From NORP240 sp046047495 (GTDB taxonomy: Bacteria; Pseudomonadota; Gammaproteobacteria; Pseudomonadales; Pseudohongiellaceae): a DNA stretch of 64,000 bases. Shown one piece after another: positions 16,808 to 24,874 of this stretch. The notes beneath the pieces are model-generated. The model did no database searches. It was not told the DNA's origin and worked only from the letters and a program-made list of their open reading frames with translations. The position numbers and the translations under genes were made by a program. The stretch's first letter is position 1; every line of letters begins with the position of its first letter. The stretch covers positions 1 to 64,000 of the forward strand of contig JBJOHV010000055.1 of NCBI GenBank assembly GCA_046047495.1, in the 5' to 3' direction.

Positions 16808-17227
16808 TTACGGGACGGTTGGCTGGCGGGGTTCCAGTCGCATGACGATGCGTTCGGAGTCGAAACGGGCGATGATGGACGGATCGGTTTCCCTGACAGC
16901 CATCATGGGGTGAACCCGGTCGCTGCCGGCAAAGCGGATGCGTACGCGGGGATCCTGCTGGATATTCTGGTACCACTGGCGGTCTTCCGCCGGGTCGATG
17001 TAAAGGACCCCATCCTCCAGGAAGAAACCGATGTTGACCGAGTAGGGATCGTCGGGGCGGGTCTCGATCTGCAGAACGCCTTCGGCGGTGGGTAAGGCGG
17101 TCAGCGGTGTCTCTTTACCAGCAAGCCGACCGCCGGCAAACAGCCCCAACGGCTCTCCGCAGGCGGACAGGCACATCAGCAGCAGAACTGTTGCGAGGGA
17201 TCGCAATGGCTGGCAGCGCCATGTCAC
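16808..17227 (-). CDS. Lipoprotein with FMN-binding split-barrel-like domain
   Basis: A 139-aa protein. The N terminus is a lipoprotein signal with lipobox LSAC (Cys23). The mature part (EGVLQIETRPDDPYSVNIGFFLEDGVLYIDPAEDRQWYQNIQQDPRVRIRFAG) reads like a small pyridoxamine-phosphate-oxidase or nitroreductase-type split barrel: strand pairs followed by W-x-x-x-I-x-x-D-P-x-V-R-[IV]. It starts 3 nt after the ilvD stop, so it is translated from the ilvD transcript. Cofactor binding is not proven. Confidence 0.7.
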   Translation of the reverse strand: MTWRCQPLRSLATVLLLMCLSACGEPLGLFAGGRLAGKETPLTALPTAEGVLQIETRPDDPYSVNIGFFLEDGVLYIDPAEDRQWYQNIQQDPRVRIRFAGSDRVHPMMAVRETDPSIIARFDSERIVMRLEPRQPTVP

Positions 17228-17230
17228 CTG

Positions 17231-18913
17231 TTACAACTCAAGATTCTTGTCCGTCACCGCGCCTTCCGAGGCGGAGGTGACATGGGCGGCGTATTTGGCC
17301 AGCACGCCGCGGGTGTAGCGGGGTGCGGGCTTCTGCCACTGGGCCAGGCGCGCGGCGATCTCGGAATCGGACAGGTGCAGGGTGATCTCGTTGGTCTCCG
17401 CGTCCACGGAGATCCTGTCGCCGGTGCGCACGATGGCGATGGGACCGCCTTCGATGGCCTCCGGTGTGATGTGGCCCACCACGAAGCCGTGGGAACCGCC
17501 GGAGAATCTGCCGTCGGTGATGAGTGCGACATCCTTGCCCAGCCCTTTGCCCATGATGGCGGAGGTGGGGCTCAGCATTTCCCGCATGCCCGGTGCGCCC
17601 TTGGGCCCTTCGTAGCGGATCACCAGTACATCACCTTTCACCACGGTGCCGTCCAGAACGCCCTTGAGACATTCCTCTTCCGACTCGAACACCCGGGCAT
17701 TGCCGGTGAACTGCAGGCCCTCCTTGCCGGTGATCTTGGCCACCGCGCCGGTGGGTGCCAGGTTGCCCCTTAAAATCACCAGGTGGCTGTCTTTCTTGAT
17801 GGGGTTGTCGAAGTCGCGGATGATGTCCTGGCCGGCGGGGTAGTCTGCCACCTCGGCCAGATTTTCCGCCAGGGTCCTGCCGGTGACGGTCATGCAGGAG
17901 CCGTCCAGCATACCGGCCTTGAGCATGCGCTTCATCAGGGGCTGGATGCCGCCGATCTTGATCAGTTCCGACATCAGGTAGGTGCCGCTGGGTTTGAGGT
18001 CCGCCAACATGGGGATCTTCTTGCCGATGCGGGTGAAGTCGTCCAGCTCCAGGGGAACCTTCATGGTGTGGGCCATGGCCAGCAGATGCAGAACGGCGTT
18101 GGTCGAGCCACCCAGGGCGATGACCACTTTGATGGCGTTCTCGAATGCCGCACGGGTCATGATGTCGGAAGGTTTGATGTCCTTCTCGATGAGATTCATG
18201 ATGGCAGCACCGGCGCGCCGGCAATCGTCCTCTTTCTCCGCCGAGATGGCATCCTGGGCCGAGCTGTTGGGCAGGCTCATGCCCAGGGCCTCGATGGCGG
18301 ACGCCATGGTATTGGCCGTGTACATGCCGCCGCAGGAACCGGGCCCGGGGATGGCGGTCTCCTCGATGTTCTTCAGCTGGATGTCGGAAATCTTGCCGGC
18401 CGCCCGCTCGCCCACCGCCTCGAACACCGAGATGATGTTGGTGTGATTGGGGCCGGGCTGGATGGTGCCGCCGTAAATGAAGATGGACGGGCGGTTGAGG
18501 CGTGACAGGCCCATGATCAGGCCCGGCATGTTCTTGTCGCAGCCGCCGATGGCGATGATGCCATCATGGCCCATGCAGCCGGATACGGTCTCGATGCTGT
18601 CGGCAATCACTTCCCGTGACACCAGGGAATACTTCATGCCCTCGGTGCCCATGGAGATGCCGTCGGAGATGGTGATCGTGTTGTAGATGACCCCTTTGCC
18701 GCCGGCGGCGTCCACTGCGCTGTTGACGTCCTCCGCCAGCTTGTTGATGTGCATGTTGCAGGGGGTCACCATGGCCCAGGTGGAGGCCACGCCGATCTGG
18801 GGTTTCCTGAAATCGGCATCCTGGAAACCCACCGCCCGCAGCATGGCGCGGCTGGGTGCCTGCTCCATGCCATCCACCACTTCCGAGGAATACTTGCGTT
18901 TCTTGTCCGTCAT
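17231..18913 (-). CDS. ilvD: Dihydroxy-acid dehydratase
   Basis: A 560-aa [Fe-S] dehydratase that converts 2,3-dihydroxy-isovalerate and its methyl homologue to the keto acids of valine, isoleucine and leucine synthesis; cytosolic. Cluster cysteines are visible in TPCNMH, GGCDKNMPG and PGSCGGMYTANTM; other hallmarks are GTEGMKYSLVSREVIADSIE, GGSTNAVLHL and TDGRFSGGSHGFVVGHI. Length is that of the shorter family (about 560 rather than 615 residues). A small lipoprotein gene follows 3 nt downstream. Upstream lies a long inverted repeat and the divergent ada-alkA gene. Confidence 0.97.
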   Translation of the reverse strand: MTDKKRKYSSEVVDGMEQAPSRAMLRAVGFQDADFRKPQIGVASTWAMVTPCNMHINKLAEDVNSAVDAAGGKGVIYNTITISDGISMGTEGMKYSLVSREVIADSIETVSGCMGHDGIIAIGGCDKNMPGLIMGLSRLNRPSIFIYGGTIQPGPNHTNIISVFEAVGERAAGKISDIQLKNIEETAIPGPGSCGGMYTANTMASAIEALGMSLPNSSAQDAISAEKEDDCRRAGAAIMNLIEKDIKPSDIMTRAAFENAIKVVIALGGSTNAVLHLLAMAHTMKVPLELDDFTRIGKKIPMLADLKPSGTYLMSELIKIGGIQPLMKRMLKAGMLDGSCMTVTGRTLAENLAEVADYPAGQDIIRDFDNPIKKDSHLVILRGNLAPTGAVAKITGKEGLQFTGNARVFESEEECLKGVLDGTVVKGDVLVIRYEGPKGAPGMREMLSPTSAIMGKGLGKDVALITDGRFSGGSHGFVVGHITPEAIEGGPIAIVRTGDRISVDAETNEITLHLSDSEIAARLAQWQKPAPRYTRGVLAKYAAHVTSASEGAVTDKNLEL

Positions 18914-19005
18914 GTCGCTGCCTGTGCCGATGCCATCTGGGTTGAAAAAGAAGGCGCGTATTGTCCAACAAAGCCACCCGAGGGTCCAGACGGGCGAAGA
19001 GAGAG

Positions 19006-19084
19006 AGGGACACTGATAACTTAATAACTTAACCCATGGACACTGATGGCCTGTCCCTTAAGTTATTAAGTTATCAGTGTCCCT
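19006..19084. repeat. Long inverted repeat of tandem 8-mers (copy B)
   Basis: Perfect 27-bp arms at 19006-19032 and 19058-19084 (AGGGACACTGATAAC and so on), with a 25-nt loop. The loop itself contains another GGACACTGATG and a CTGTCCC, as if a smaller copy of the ends were nested inside. It sits in the divergent region between ilvD and ada-alkA, where a terminator is not needed, so a purely terminator role does not fit this copy. Confidence 0.87.
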
Positions 19085-19145
19085 GGTTTGATGATGAGGT
19101 CCGAAAACGGCCAGCCTAGGGGCGGAAAGGGCGTATCATGCCGCC

Positions 19146-20633
19146 ATGGAAACTCGTCATCTGCTCAACAGCGACGAACTGGAACAGGCCCGTCAGACCC
19201 GGGATCCCCGTTTCGACGGCCGCTTCTTCGTCGGCGTGCTCACCACCGGCATCTACTGTCGGCCGGTGTGTCCGGTGCGGATTCCCAGGAAGGAGAACGT
19301 GCAGCTGTATCCCACGGCCGCCGCCGCCGCGGAAGCCGGGTTCAGGCCCTGTCTGCGCTGCCGTCCGGAAACCTCCCCCGGCACACCCGCGTGGCTGGGT
19401 TCGTCCTGGAAAGTGTCCCGCGCCCTGCAACTGATCGACCGGGGACTGGTGGATGATGGTTCCCTGGATCAGCTTGCTGCGCAGCTGGAGGTGGGTACCC
19501 GTCAGTTGTCCCGACTGTTCAAGAAACACATCGGCGCCTCGCCGGTCAGCGTGGCCCAGACCCGTCGACTGCATTTTGCCAAGCAATTGATCGATGACAC
19601 TGATCTCACCATGACCGAGATCTGTTTTGCCGCCGGTTTCGGCAGCGTGCGACGCTTCAATGCCCTGTTCCAGTCGGTCTACGGCCGCAGCCCCAGCCGC
19701 TTGCGGGGCAGCCGCGGACGGCTGCCGCGTAGCGAGGCCGGCATCGCCCTGGACCTGCGCTACCGACCGCCATTCGACTGGCGCTCCATGCTGGATTTTT
19801 TTGCCCTGCGGGCCATTCCCGGTGTGGAATGCGTGGGAGACAGCAGCTACCAGCGCACCATCAGTCGCCATGGCAAAGCGGGGGTGATCCGGGTGGATTT
19901 TCACGGGACGGACAACCGGGTGCGTCTGCAGGTGGATTTTCCCGACACCAGTCAGTTGCTGCCCATCGTGGAGCAGGTGCGGTGCCTGTTCGACCTGCGG
20001 GCCGACAGCCTGGAGATTCAGGGGGCCCTGGCCCAGGACCCGCTGCTGGCACCGCTGGTGGAGTGCTATCCCGGATTGCGGGTACCGGGCTGCTGGGACG
20101 GTCTGGAAGTGGCGATACGGGCGGTGCTGGGCCAGCAGGTGTCGGTGAAAGGTGCCAGCACCCTGATGGCGCGGCTTGTGCAGCGGTTGGGCACACCGCT
20201 CAACGGTCCTGCCGAGGACGGGCAGGGCGGTCCGATCAGGGTATTCCCCAGTCCCCAACACTTGTTGGATGGTGATTACAGTGGCCTCGGCATCACCGGC
20301 CAGCGTATCGACGCCATCAAGACATTGGCACGGCAGGTGCTCGACGGCAGCCTGCTCATCGACGGCAGCCTGGAGACAGCACCCTTTGTGGATGCCATCA
20401 CCCGCATCAAGGGCATCGGCACCTGGACGGCCCAGTACATTGCCCTGCGGGCCCTGAACGATCCCGACGCCTTCCCTGACGGTGATCTGGTGCTGCAGCA
20501 GGTGGCCGGCTGGCCGGGCCCACGGCTCAGTGCCCGGCAGCTGGCGGCCCGTTCCCAACCCTGGAAACCCTGGCGTGCCTACGCCGTGATGTTGTTATGG
20601 AAACACGCCCAAGCCCTGAGGAGCATGACATGA
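19146..20633 (+). CDS. alkA: Ada-AlkA fusion: methylation-responsive regulator and 3-methyladenine glycosylase
   Basis: A 495-aa fusion. Residues 1-78 are the Ada metal-binding domain with Cys38, Cys42, Cys69 and Cys72, the same spacing as E. coli Ada, where Cys38 accepts the methyl group from DNA phosphotriesters. Residues about 88-190 are an AraC-type HTH (LDQLAAQLEVGTRQLSRLFKKHIGASP, ICFAAGFGSVRRFNALF). The rest is AlkA: N-terminal barrel (LRYRPPFDWRSMLDFFALRAIPGVE), then HhH-GPD (ITRIKGIGTWTAQYIALRAL, catalytic Asp in AFPDGDLVL). It probably activates its own operon on alkylation damage and excises alkylated bases. Its stop overlaps the ogt start (ATGA). Confidence 0.95.
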   Translation: METRHLLNSDELEQARQTRDPRFDGRFFVGVLTTGIYCRPVCPVRIPRKENVQLYPTAAAAAEAGFRPCLRCRPETSPGTPAWLGSSWKVSRALQLIDRGLVDDGSLDQLAAQLEVGTRQLSRLFKKHIGASPVSVAQTRRLHFAKQLIDDTDLTMTEICFAAGFGSVRRFNALFQSVYGRSPSRLRGSRGRLPRSEAGIALDLRYRPPFDWRSMLDFFALRAIPGVECVGDSSYQRTISRHGKAGVIRVDFHGTDNRVRLQVDFPDTSQLLPIVEQVRCLFDLRADSLEIQGALAQDPLLAPLVECYPGLRVPGCWDGLEVAIRAVLGQQVSVKGASTLMARLVQRLGTPLNGPAEDGQGGPIRVFPSPQHLLDGDYSGLGITGQRIDAIKTLARQVLDGSLLIDGSLETAPFVDAITRIKGIGTWTAQYIALRALNDPDAFPDGDLVLQQVAGWPGPRLSARQLAARSQPWKPWRAYAVMLLWKHAQALRSMT

Positions 20634-21127
20634 CCACCTACTATGACTATCTCGATACACCCATCGGCAGTCTGCTGCTGGCCGGCGACGGCAAGGCCCT
20701 GACCCTGTTGGGCTTTCCCCGCGGCAGCCAGCGCAAGCGCCATGGCCAGGACTGGGTGCGGGCCCCGGAGAAATTCACCGAGACTGCCCGCCAGCTGCGT
20801 GCCTATTTCGACGGAGAACTCACTGATTTCGATCTGCCCCTGGCACCGGCTGGCACCGAGTTTCAGCGCAAAGTGTGGCGGGCGCTGCAGGACATTCCCT
20901 ATGGAGAAACCCGCAGTTACGGGGAAATCGCCCGCCGGATCGGCAAGCCCACCGCATCACGGGCAGTGGGTGCGGCGAACGGGCAGAATCCCATCCCCGT
21001 GATCATTCCCTGCCACCGGGTGATCGGCGCCAGCGGCAAACTGGTGGGCTTCGGCGGCGGCCTTCCCACCAAGCAGAAACTGCTGGCCCTGGAGCAGCGA
21101 CAGCGGCGTCCCGAACTGGATTTGTAA
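20630..21127 (+). CDS. ogt: Methylated-DNA-protein-cysteine S-methyltransferase
   Basis: A 165-aa suicide repair protein that transfers methyl groups from O6-methylguanine or O4-methylthymine to its own Cys128, in the motif PVIIPCHRVIG. The helix-turn-helix (YGETRSYGEIARRIGKPTASRAVGAANGQNP) and the Asn hinge are complete. The start at 20630 overlaps the alkA stop by 4 nt (ATGA) with GAGGAG upstream, giving a two-gene alkylation-repair operon likely controlled by the Ada domain of the first gene. Confidence 0.96.
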   Translation: MTTYYDYLDTPIGSLLLAGDGKALTLLGFPRGSQRKRHGQDWVRAPEKFTETARQLRAYFDGELTDFDLPLAPAGTEFQRKVWRALQDIPYGETRSYGEIARRIGKPTASRAVGAANGQNPIPVIIPCHRVIGASGKLVGFGGGLPTKQKLLALEQRQRRPELDL

Positions 21128-21205
21128 GGAATGTCCTGGGCAGGAGTGGAACTTCACCGGGATTTGCCAGTCACACACCTGTAAAGCATCAGCCGGGGAA
21201 ACGGT

Positions 21206-22057
21206 GTGACAACAAGGGATCGGGAAGCACAGGACCTGCGCCTGGGTGACGGCAGTGGTGTCCTGGACGAGCCCGCCGACTCTCGGCCCGGACCCAGGCG
21301 GTCCCCCCAGCCCTTGGGGATTGCCCTCTGTATCAGCCTGCTGGTCAACACCCTGGCCCTGGGTCTGCTGGCCATGTCCCTGCCTCGCCAGTCCACATCC
21401 TGGCCGGATCCACAGGCCAAGGTGCTGACGATAGGTCTGCGGGCGGGCAATCCCCAGGCGCGTCAGCCGCAGAACCCGCAGACACCCGATGAGGGACCGG
21501 CGGATCCGCAGGTCAATCCTGTTCCCGAGCTCGGGCTGCCGGACCCGGTGCCTGCCGATACCGCGATCGACGTGCCGAGCAAGACCCCCCTGGTTGCGGA
21601 GGCCGGCGGACCGGTCGACCCACGCCGCATCGATGAGGAGAATCCAACGTCTTCGCCGGGTCTCCTGATACCCGATGTTAGGGCGATTCGCCAGGCGGTG
21701 GCAGCCGCGCTGGATGCGGACACCGTTCCCGCTCCGGCGTGCAGCTACCTGCAAGCACAGAACGAGCTGCTGATTTGCCCTGAAGTCGATATCGACCGGA
21801 TCGCCCCGGAGGAAGAAACCCGGCGGCGGTCGGTGGTGTTGTCGGAGTTGGGCGTGGAGCAGGTGCTGGGGCGTTTGCAAAATCTGGCGGAGGTGCTGCC
21901 GTCGGCGACGCTGCTGCAGGCAGAGCTGCTGGAAGCCACCCGCGGTTTCCCGTCCGCGGGCGAGCGGGGTATTCGGGCCATCAACGACCAGATGCATCGC
22001 GATGAGGCGGCGCATCAGCAGGCCAGCCGGGTATTTGGGCCCTGTGCCACGTGCTGA
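21206..22057 (+). CDS. Single-pass membrane protein of unknown function, Pro-rich
   Basis: A 283-aa protein with a GTG start. A short charged N terminus is followed by one TM helix (IALCISLLVNTLALGLLAMSL, about residues 39-59), then a Pro/Asp/Gln-rich linker (about 65-140) and a small C-terminal domain (about 150-283) with Cys-containing text ACSYLQAQNELLICPE and FGPCATC at the end. The topology (TM, Pro-rich span, periplasmic domain) recalls TonB-like or TolA-like spacers, but no TonB C-terminal motif is visible. I do not recognise the family. It starts 78 nt after ogt; composition is normal for the region. Confidence 0.65.
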   Translation: MTTRDREAQDLRLGDGSGVLDEPADSRPGPRRSPQPLGIALCISLLVNTLALGLLAMSLPRQSTSWPDPQAKVLTIGLRAGNPQARQPQNPQTPDEGPADPQVNPVPELGLPDPVPADTAIDVPSKTPLVAEAGGPVDPRRIDEENPTSSPGLLIPDVRAIRQAVAAALDADTVPAPACSYLQAQNELLICPEVDIDRIAPEEETRRRSVVLSELGVEQVLGRLQNLAEVLPSATLLQAELLEATRGFPSAGERGIRAINDQMHRDEAAHQQASRVFGPCATC

Positions 22058-22370
22058 CCCGCGGTGCCAGGTCCGGCTCCAGTGGCGTACCGGTGGGCAA
22101 AGTGGCCGCGATCACATCCGCGGTCAATTTCTCCGCGACAGCTTTCAATCAGGCTGGCTATAATCGCCGCAGTTTTTTTTCAGGAGTTTCACCTGTGAGC
22201 CTCAGCCACCGTTCCTAGATTGATGGCATTGCCTTCCCCCTGATCCGATCCCGGCAGTCCCTCTGTGCCGGGCAGCCCGATTTCCTGTAAGCCAATGACC
22301 TTTCAATCTGACTGTCATGCCGCGGTCACGGTGACCGTGGTCAATACGGCTTGCAGCGGAAAACAACATC
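22058..22370 (+). promoter_or_regulatory. Long leader region of the MATE gene
   Basis: 313 bases with no convincing gene. A -10 TATAAT lies at 22159-22164 (with GCGACA 18 nt upstream as a weak -35), which would give a leader of about 200 nt. In it are an 8-T run (22173-22180), a CAGGAG 8 nt before a GTG that opens a 7-codon reading frame (22195, MSLSHRS then TAG), a 7-bp hairpin (22250-22256 with 22266-22272), and a palindrome CGGTCACGGTGACCG at 22323-22337 that looks like an operator. Regulation by attenuation or a repressor is possible but not shown. Confidence 0.45.
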
Positions 22371-23774
22371 ATGACGTTTACAAAATTCAAAAGCGGCCTG
22401 CGCTTGTTCCGTCAGGCCCTGGTGGGCAGCTCCACCATCGACTACACCCAGGGATCCATCGCCCGTGCCACATTCCTGCTGGCGGTGCCAATGATTCTGG
22501 AAATGGCCATGGAGTCCGTGTTTGCCATCGTGGACATTTTCTTCGTCGCCGGTCTGGGGGCGGAGGCGGTGGCCACCGTGGGTCTTACGGAAGCGGTCAT
22601 CACCTTGCTGTATGCCATGGCCATGGGACTCAGCATGGGCACCACGGCCCTGGTGGCGCGCCGCATCGGTGAAAAGAATCCCCAGCTGGCGTCGGTGTCG
22701 GCGGTGCAGGCGCTGTGGCTGGGTGGGTTCGTGTCGGTGGCGGTGGGAGTGTGCGGCCTGCTGTTTGGTGAGGACATCCTGCGCCTGATGGGTGCCGAGG
22801 CGGCGGTCATCGAGACCGGCAAGACCTACACCACCATCATGTTCGGCAGCTGCTGGACCATCATGTTCCTGTTCCTCAACAATGCCATCTTCCGCGGAGC
22901 GGGGGATGCCAGCCTGGCCATGCGGACCCTGATCCTGGCCAACGGGGTGAACATCGTCCTGGACCCCTGTCTGATATACGGGATCGGGCCGTTCCCTGAA
23001 ATGGGAGTGACCGGTGCCGCCGTGGCCACCAACATCGGGCGGGGGCTGGGTGCACTGTACGGTTTCTACTACCTGTTCGGGGTCAGCAACCGCATCCAGA
23101 TGAGCTGGGGAAAACTGACGTTGCGCCTGGGCATCCTGCTGACCCTGCTGCGTATCTCCACCGGCGGCATTCTGCAGATGCTGATCGCCACCGCCAGCTG
23201 GGTATTCCTGGTGCGCATCGTGTCCGAATTCGGCGGCGACGCGGTGGCGGGTTATACCATCGCCGTGCGGGTCATGATGTTCATCATCCTGCCCGCCTTC
23301 GGCATCAGCAACGCGGTGGCCACCCTGGTGGGGCAGAACCTCGGAGCGAAGTTGCCTGATCGTGCCGAGGCCACTGTCTACAAGGTCATGCAGTATGTCA
23401 GTTATTACATGGTGACCACGGCGCTCATCGTGCTGCTGTTCAACCGCGGCATCGTGGGCTTTTTCACCACGGAGGAGGCGGTGGTGCACTACGCCATCCT
23501 GTGTCTCACCATCTTCAGCTATGGTCTGGTTTTCTTCGGCATCAGCGCCTCGGTGGTGCAGGCCTTCAATGGTGCAGGCGATACCATGACCCCTACCTGG
23601 ATCAATTTCCTGTGCTTCTGGGTGGTGCAGGTGCCACTCGCCTATGTTCTGGCCATGGTGACGGGCCTGGGGCCGGAGGGGGTGTTCTGGGCAGTGTTTG
23701 TTTCCGATGTGCTCGCTGGTATAGTAGGGCTCCTTGTTTTCCGGCGCGGTCGCTGGAAACTCCGCACGGTCTAG
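22371..23774 (+). CDS. MATE family efflux transporter
   Basis: A 467-aa inner-membrane antiporter with about 12 TM helices in two homologous halves (ARATFLLAVPMILEMAMESVF near residue 30, and LRLGILLTLLRISTGGILQML near residue 250). Family marks are FVAGLGAEAVATVGLTEAV, MGTTALVARRIGEKN, FRGAGDASLAMRTL and VVQAFNGAGDTMTPTW. It probably exports cationic drugs or metabolites with Na+ or H+. The Shine-Dalgarno before 22371 is weak, and the gene has a long leader. The XdhC-like gene follows 34 nt downstream. Confidence 0.93.
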   Translation: MTFTKFKSGLRLFRQALVGSSTIDYTQGSIARATFLLAVPMILEMAMESVFAIVDIFFVAGLGAEAVATVGLTEAVITLLYAMAMGLSMGTTALVARRIGEKNPQLASVSAVQALWLGGFVSVAVGVCGLLFGEDILRLMGAEAAVIETGKTYTTIMFGSCWTIMFLFLNNAIFRGAGDASLAMRTLILANGVNIVLDPCLIYGIGPFPEMGVTGAAVATNIGRGLGALYGFYYLFGVSNRIQMSWGKLTLRLGILLTLLRISTGGILQMLIATASWVFLVRIVSEFGGDAVAGYTIAVRVMMFIILPAFGISNAVATLVGQNLGAKLPDRAEATVYKVMQYVSYYMVTTALIVLLFNRGIVGFFTTEEAVVHYAILCLTIFSYGLVFFGISASVVQAFNGAGDTMTPTWINFLCFWVVQVPLAYVLAMVTGLGPEGVFWAVFVSDVLAGIVGLLVFRRGRWKLRTV

Positions 23775-23808
23775 GCAGACATTTCCAGGTAGTCGGTAGT
23801 CCCGGTAT

Positions 23809-24795
23809 ATGCAGAGCAGCCAGCAGCACATCATCTCCCAGGTCAGCAAATGGTTACAGGAAGGCAAGCCGGTGTGGCTGTGCACGATCCTGAAAACCTG
23901 GGGTTCCTCGCCCCGGCCCCTGGGTTCCATGATGGCCTGTACCCTGGATGGTGAGCTGGTGGGCTCCATCTCCGGCGGATGCATCGAGGAGGACTTCCTC
24001 CAGCAGCTGCGGGATGGCAGCCTCAAGGCCCAGTACGACAAGGAGGGCGGCAAGCCGTTCCTGATCAAGTACGGTGTGACGGCGGAGGAGCAGGCGCGCC
24101 TCAAGCTGCCCTGTGGCGGGCAACTGCACGTGTTGCTGGAGTATTTCGAGCCGGTGCCGCGCATCGCCGATGTGTTCAGTCGCATCAGCATGTCGCTGCT
24201 GCAGCACAAGCAGATCAGCCGCATGGTGAACATGGAAACCGGTCGCATCCACTTCACCGAGGAATCCTCCAACAATCCGGTGGAGTGGATCGAATCCCAA
24301 CTGATCCTGAGTCTCAGTCCCCATTACAAACTGCTGTTATTGGGTGCCGGAGACGTGGCCCGTTACGTCGCCGAGCTGGCACTGGCCATGGATTACAATG
24401 TCACCCTGTGCGACCCCCGGCCGGACTACCTGGCCAACTGGTATGTGGATGGTGTGGAAACCACCTCCCAACTGCCGGACGATCTGGTGCGGGAGCGTTT
24501 CAGCGATCCTTTCAGTGGCATCATTGCCCTGGCCCATGACCCCAGAGTGGATGATATGGCGTTGATGGAAGCGCTGAAGACCCGGGCATTTTATGTGGGC
24601 GCCATGGGGTCGGAGCGTACCTCGGCCAAGCGTCGGGAGCGGCTTCCGGAGTTGGGTTTGACCGAGGCGCAGATCGGGCGGCTGCATGCACCCATCGGAT
24701 TCCAGATCCACAGCAAGACGCCCATCGAAATCGCCATCGCCATCCTGGCGGAGGTCACCGCCGTCCGCCATGCCCCCTCTGGACAGGGACTCTGA
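23809..24795 (+). CDS. XdhC/CoxI family protein
   Basis: A 328-aa protein of the family that binds molybdenum cofactor and helps insert it, sulfurated, into xanthine-dehydrogenase-type enzymes. The N-terminal XdhC/CoxI domain has WLCTILKTWGSSPRPLGSMM and GSISGGCIEEDF (conserved Cys); the C-terminal Rossmann domain starts YKLLLLGAGDVARYVAELA and has FYVGAMGSERTSAKRRERL and LHAPIG. No Mo-enzyme structural gene is in the window, but a MobA-like nucleotidyltransferase is at 38377-38955. The last codons (G-Q-G-L, stop) are made by the arm of an intergenic repeat, so the original C terminus has been altered. Confidence 0.88.
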   Translation: MQSSQQHIISQVSKWLQEGKPVWLCTILKTWGSSPRPLGSMMACTLDGELVGSISGGCIEEDFLQQLRDGSLKAQYDKEGGKPFLIKYGVTAEEQARLKLPCGGQLHVLLEYFEPVPRIADVFSRISMSLLQHKQISRMVNMETGRIHFTEESSNNPVEWIESQLILSLSPHYKLLLLGAGDVARYVAELALAMDYNVTLCDPRPDYLANWYVDGVETTSQLPDDLVRERFSDPFSGIIALAHDPRVDDMALMEALKTRAFYVGAMGSERTSAKRRERLPELGLTEAQIGRLHAPIGFQIHSKTPIEIAIAILAEVTAVRHAPSGQGL

Positions 24796-24855
24796 TAACT
24801 TAACACCTGTCCTTTGACGTACCGTGAGTTGAGTTATTAAGTTATCAGTGTCCCT
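24785..24855. repeat. Long inverted repeat of tandem 8-mers (copy C, decayed)
   Basis: The right arm (24830-24855) has both 8-mers and the full GTGTCCCT end. The left arm (24785-24803) reads AGGGACTCTGATAACTTAA: it has a C-to-A type change in the end and has lost one 8-mer. The arms still pair over about 18 bp. It lies between two convergent genes and overlaps the stop codon of the XdhC-like gene. Confidence 0.82.
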
Positions 24856-24874
24856 ACCCGCGCCTGCCAGCGCA

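Noticed and set aside
16808..17227. Reading the small ilvD-linked lipoprotein as a heme or siderophore protein
   Set aside because: No His/Cys pairs or receptor motifs; split-barrel strands fit better.
19116..20558. 480-codon open frame opposite the ada-alkA gene
   Set aside because: Antisense to a gene with complete catalytic motifs; composition is His/Gln/Gly-biased.
22195..22290. 31-codon gene with an in-frame TAG upstream of the MATE gene
   Set aside because: As a gene it is too short and interrupted; kept only as a possible leader feature.
22341..24275. 644-codon open frame on the minus strand opposite the MATE and XdhC-like genes
   Set aside because: It is the antisense shadow of two clear genes; its translation is His/Gln/Gly-rich and has no family resemblance, typical of GC-rich antisense frames.
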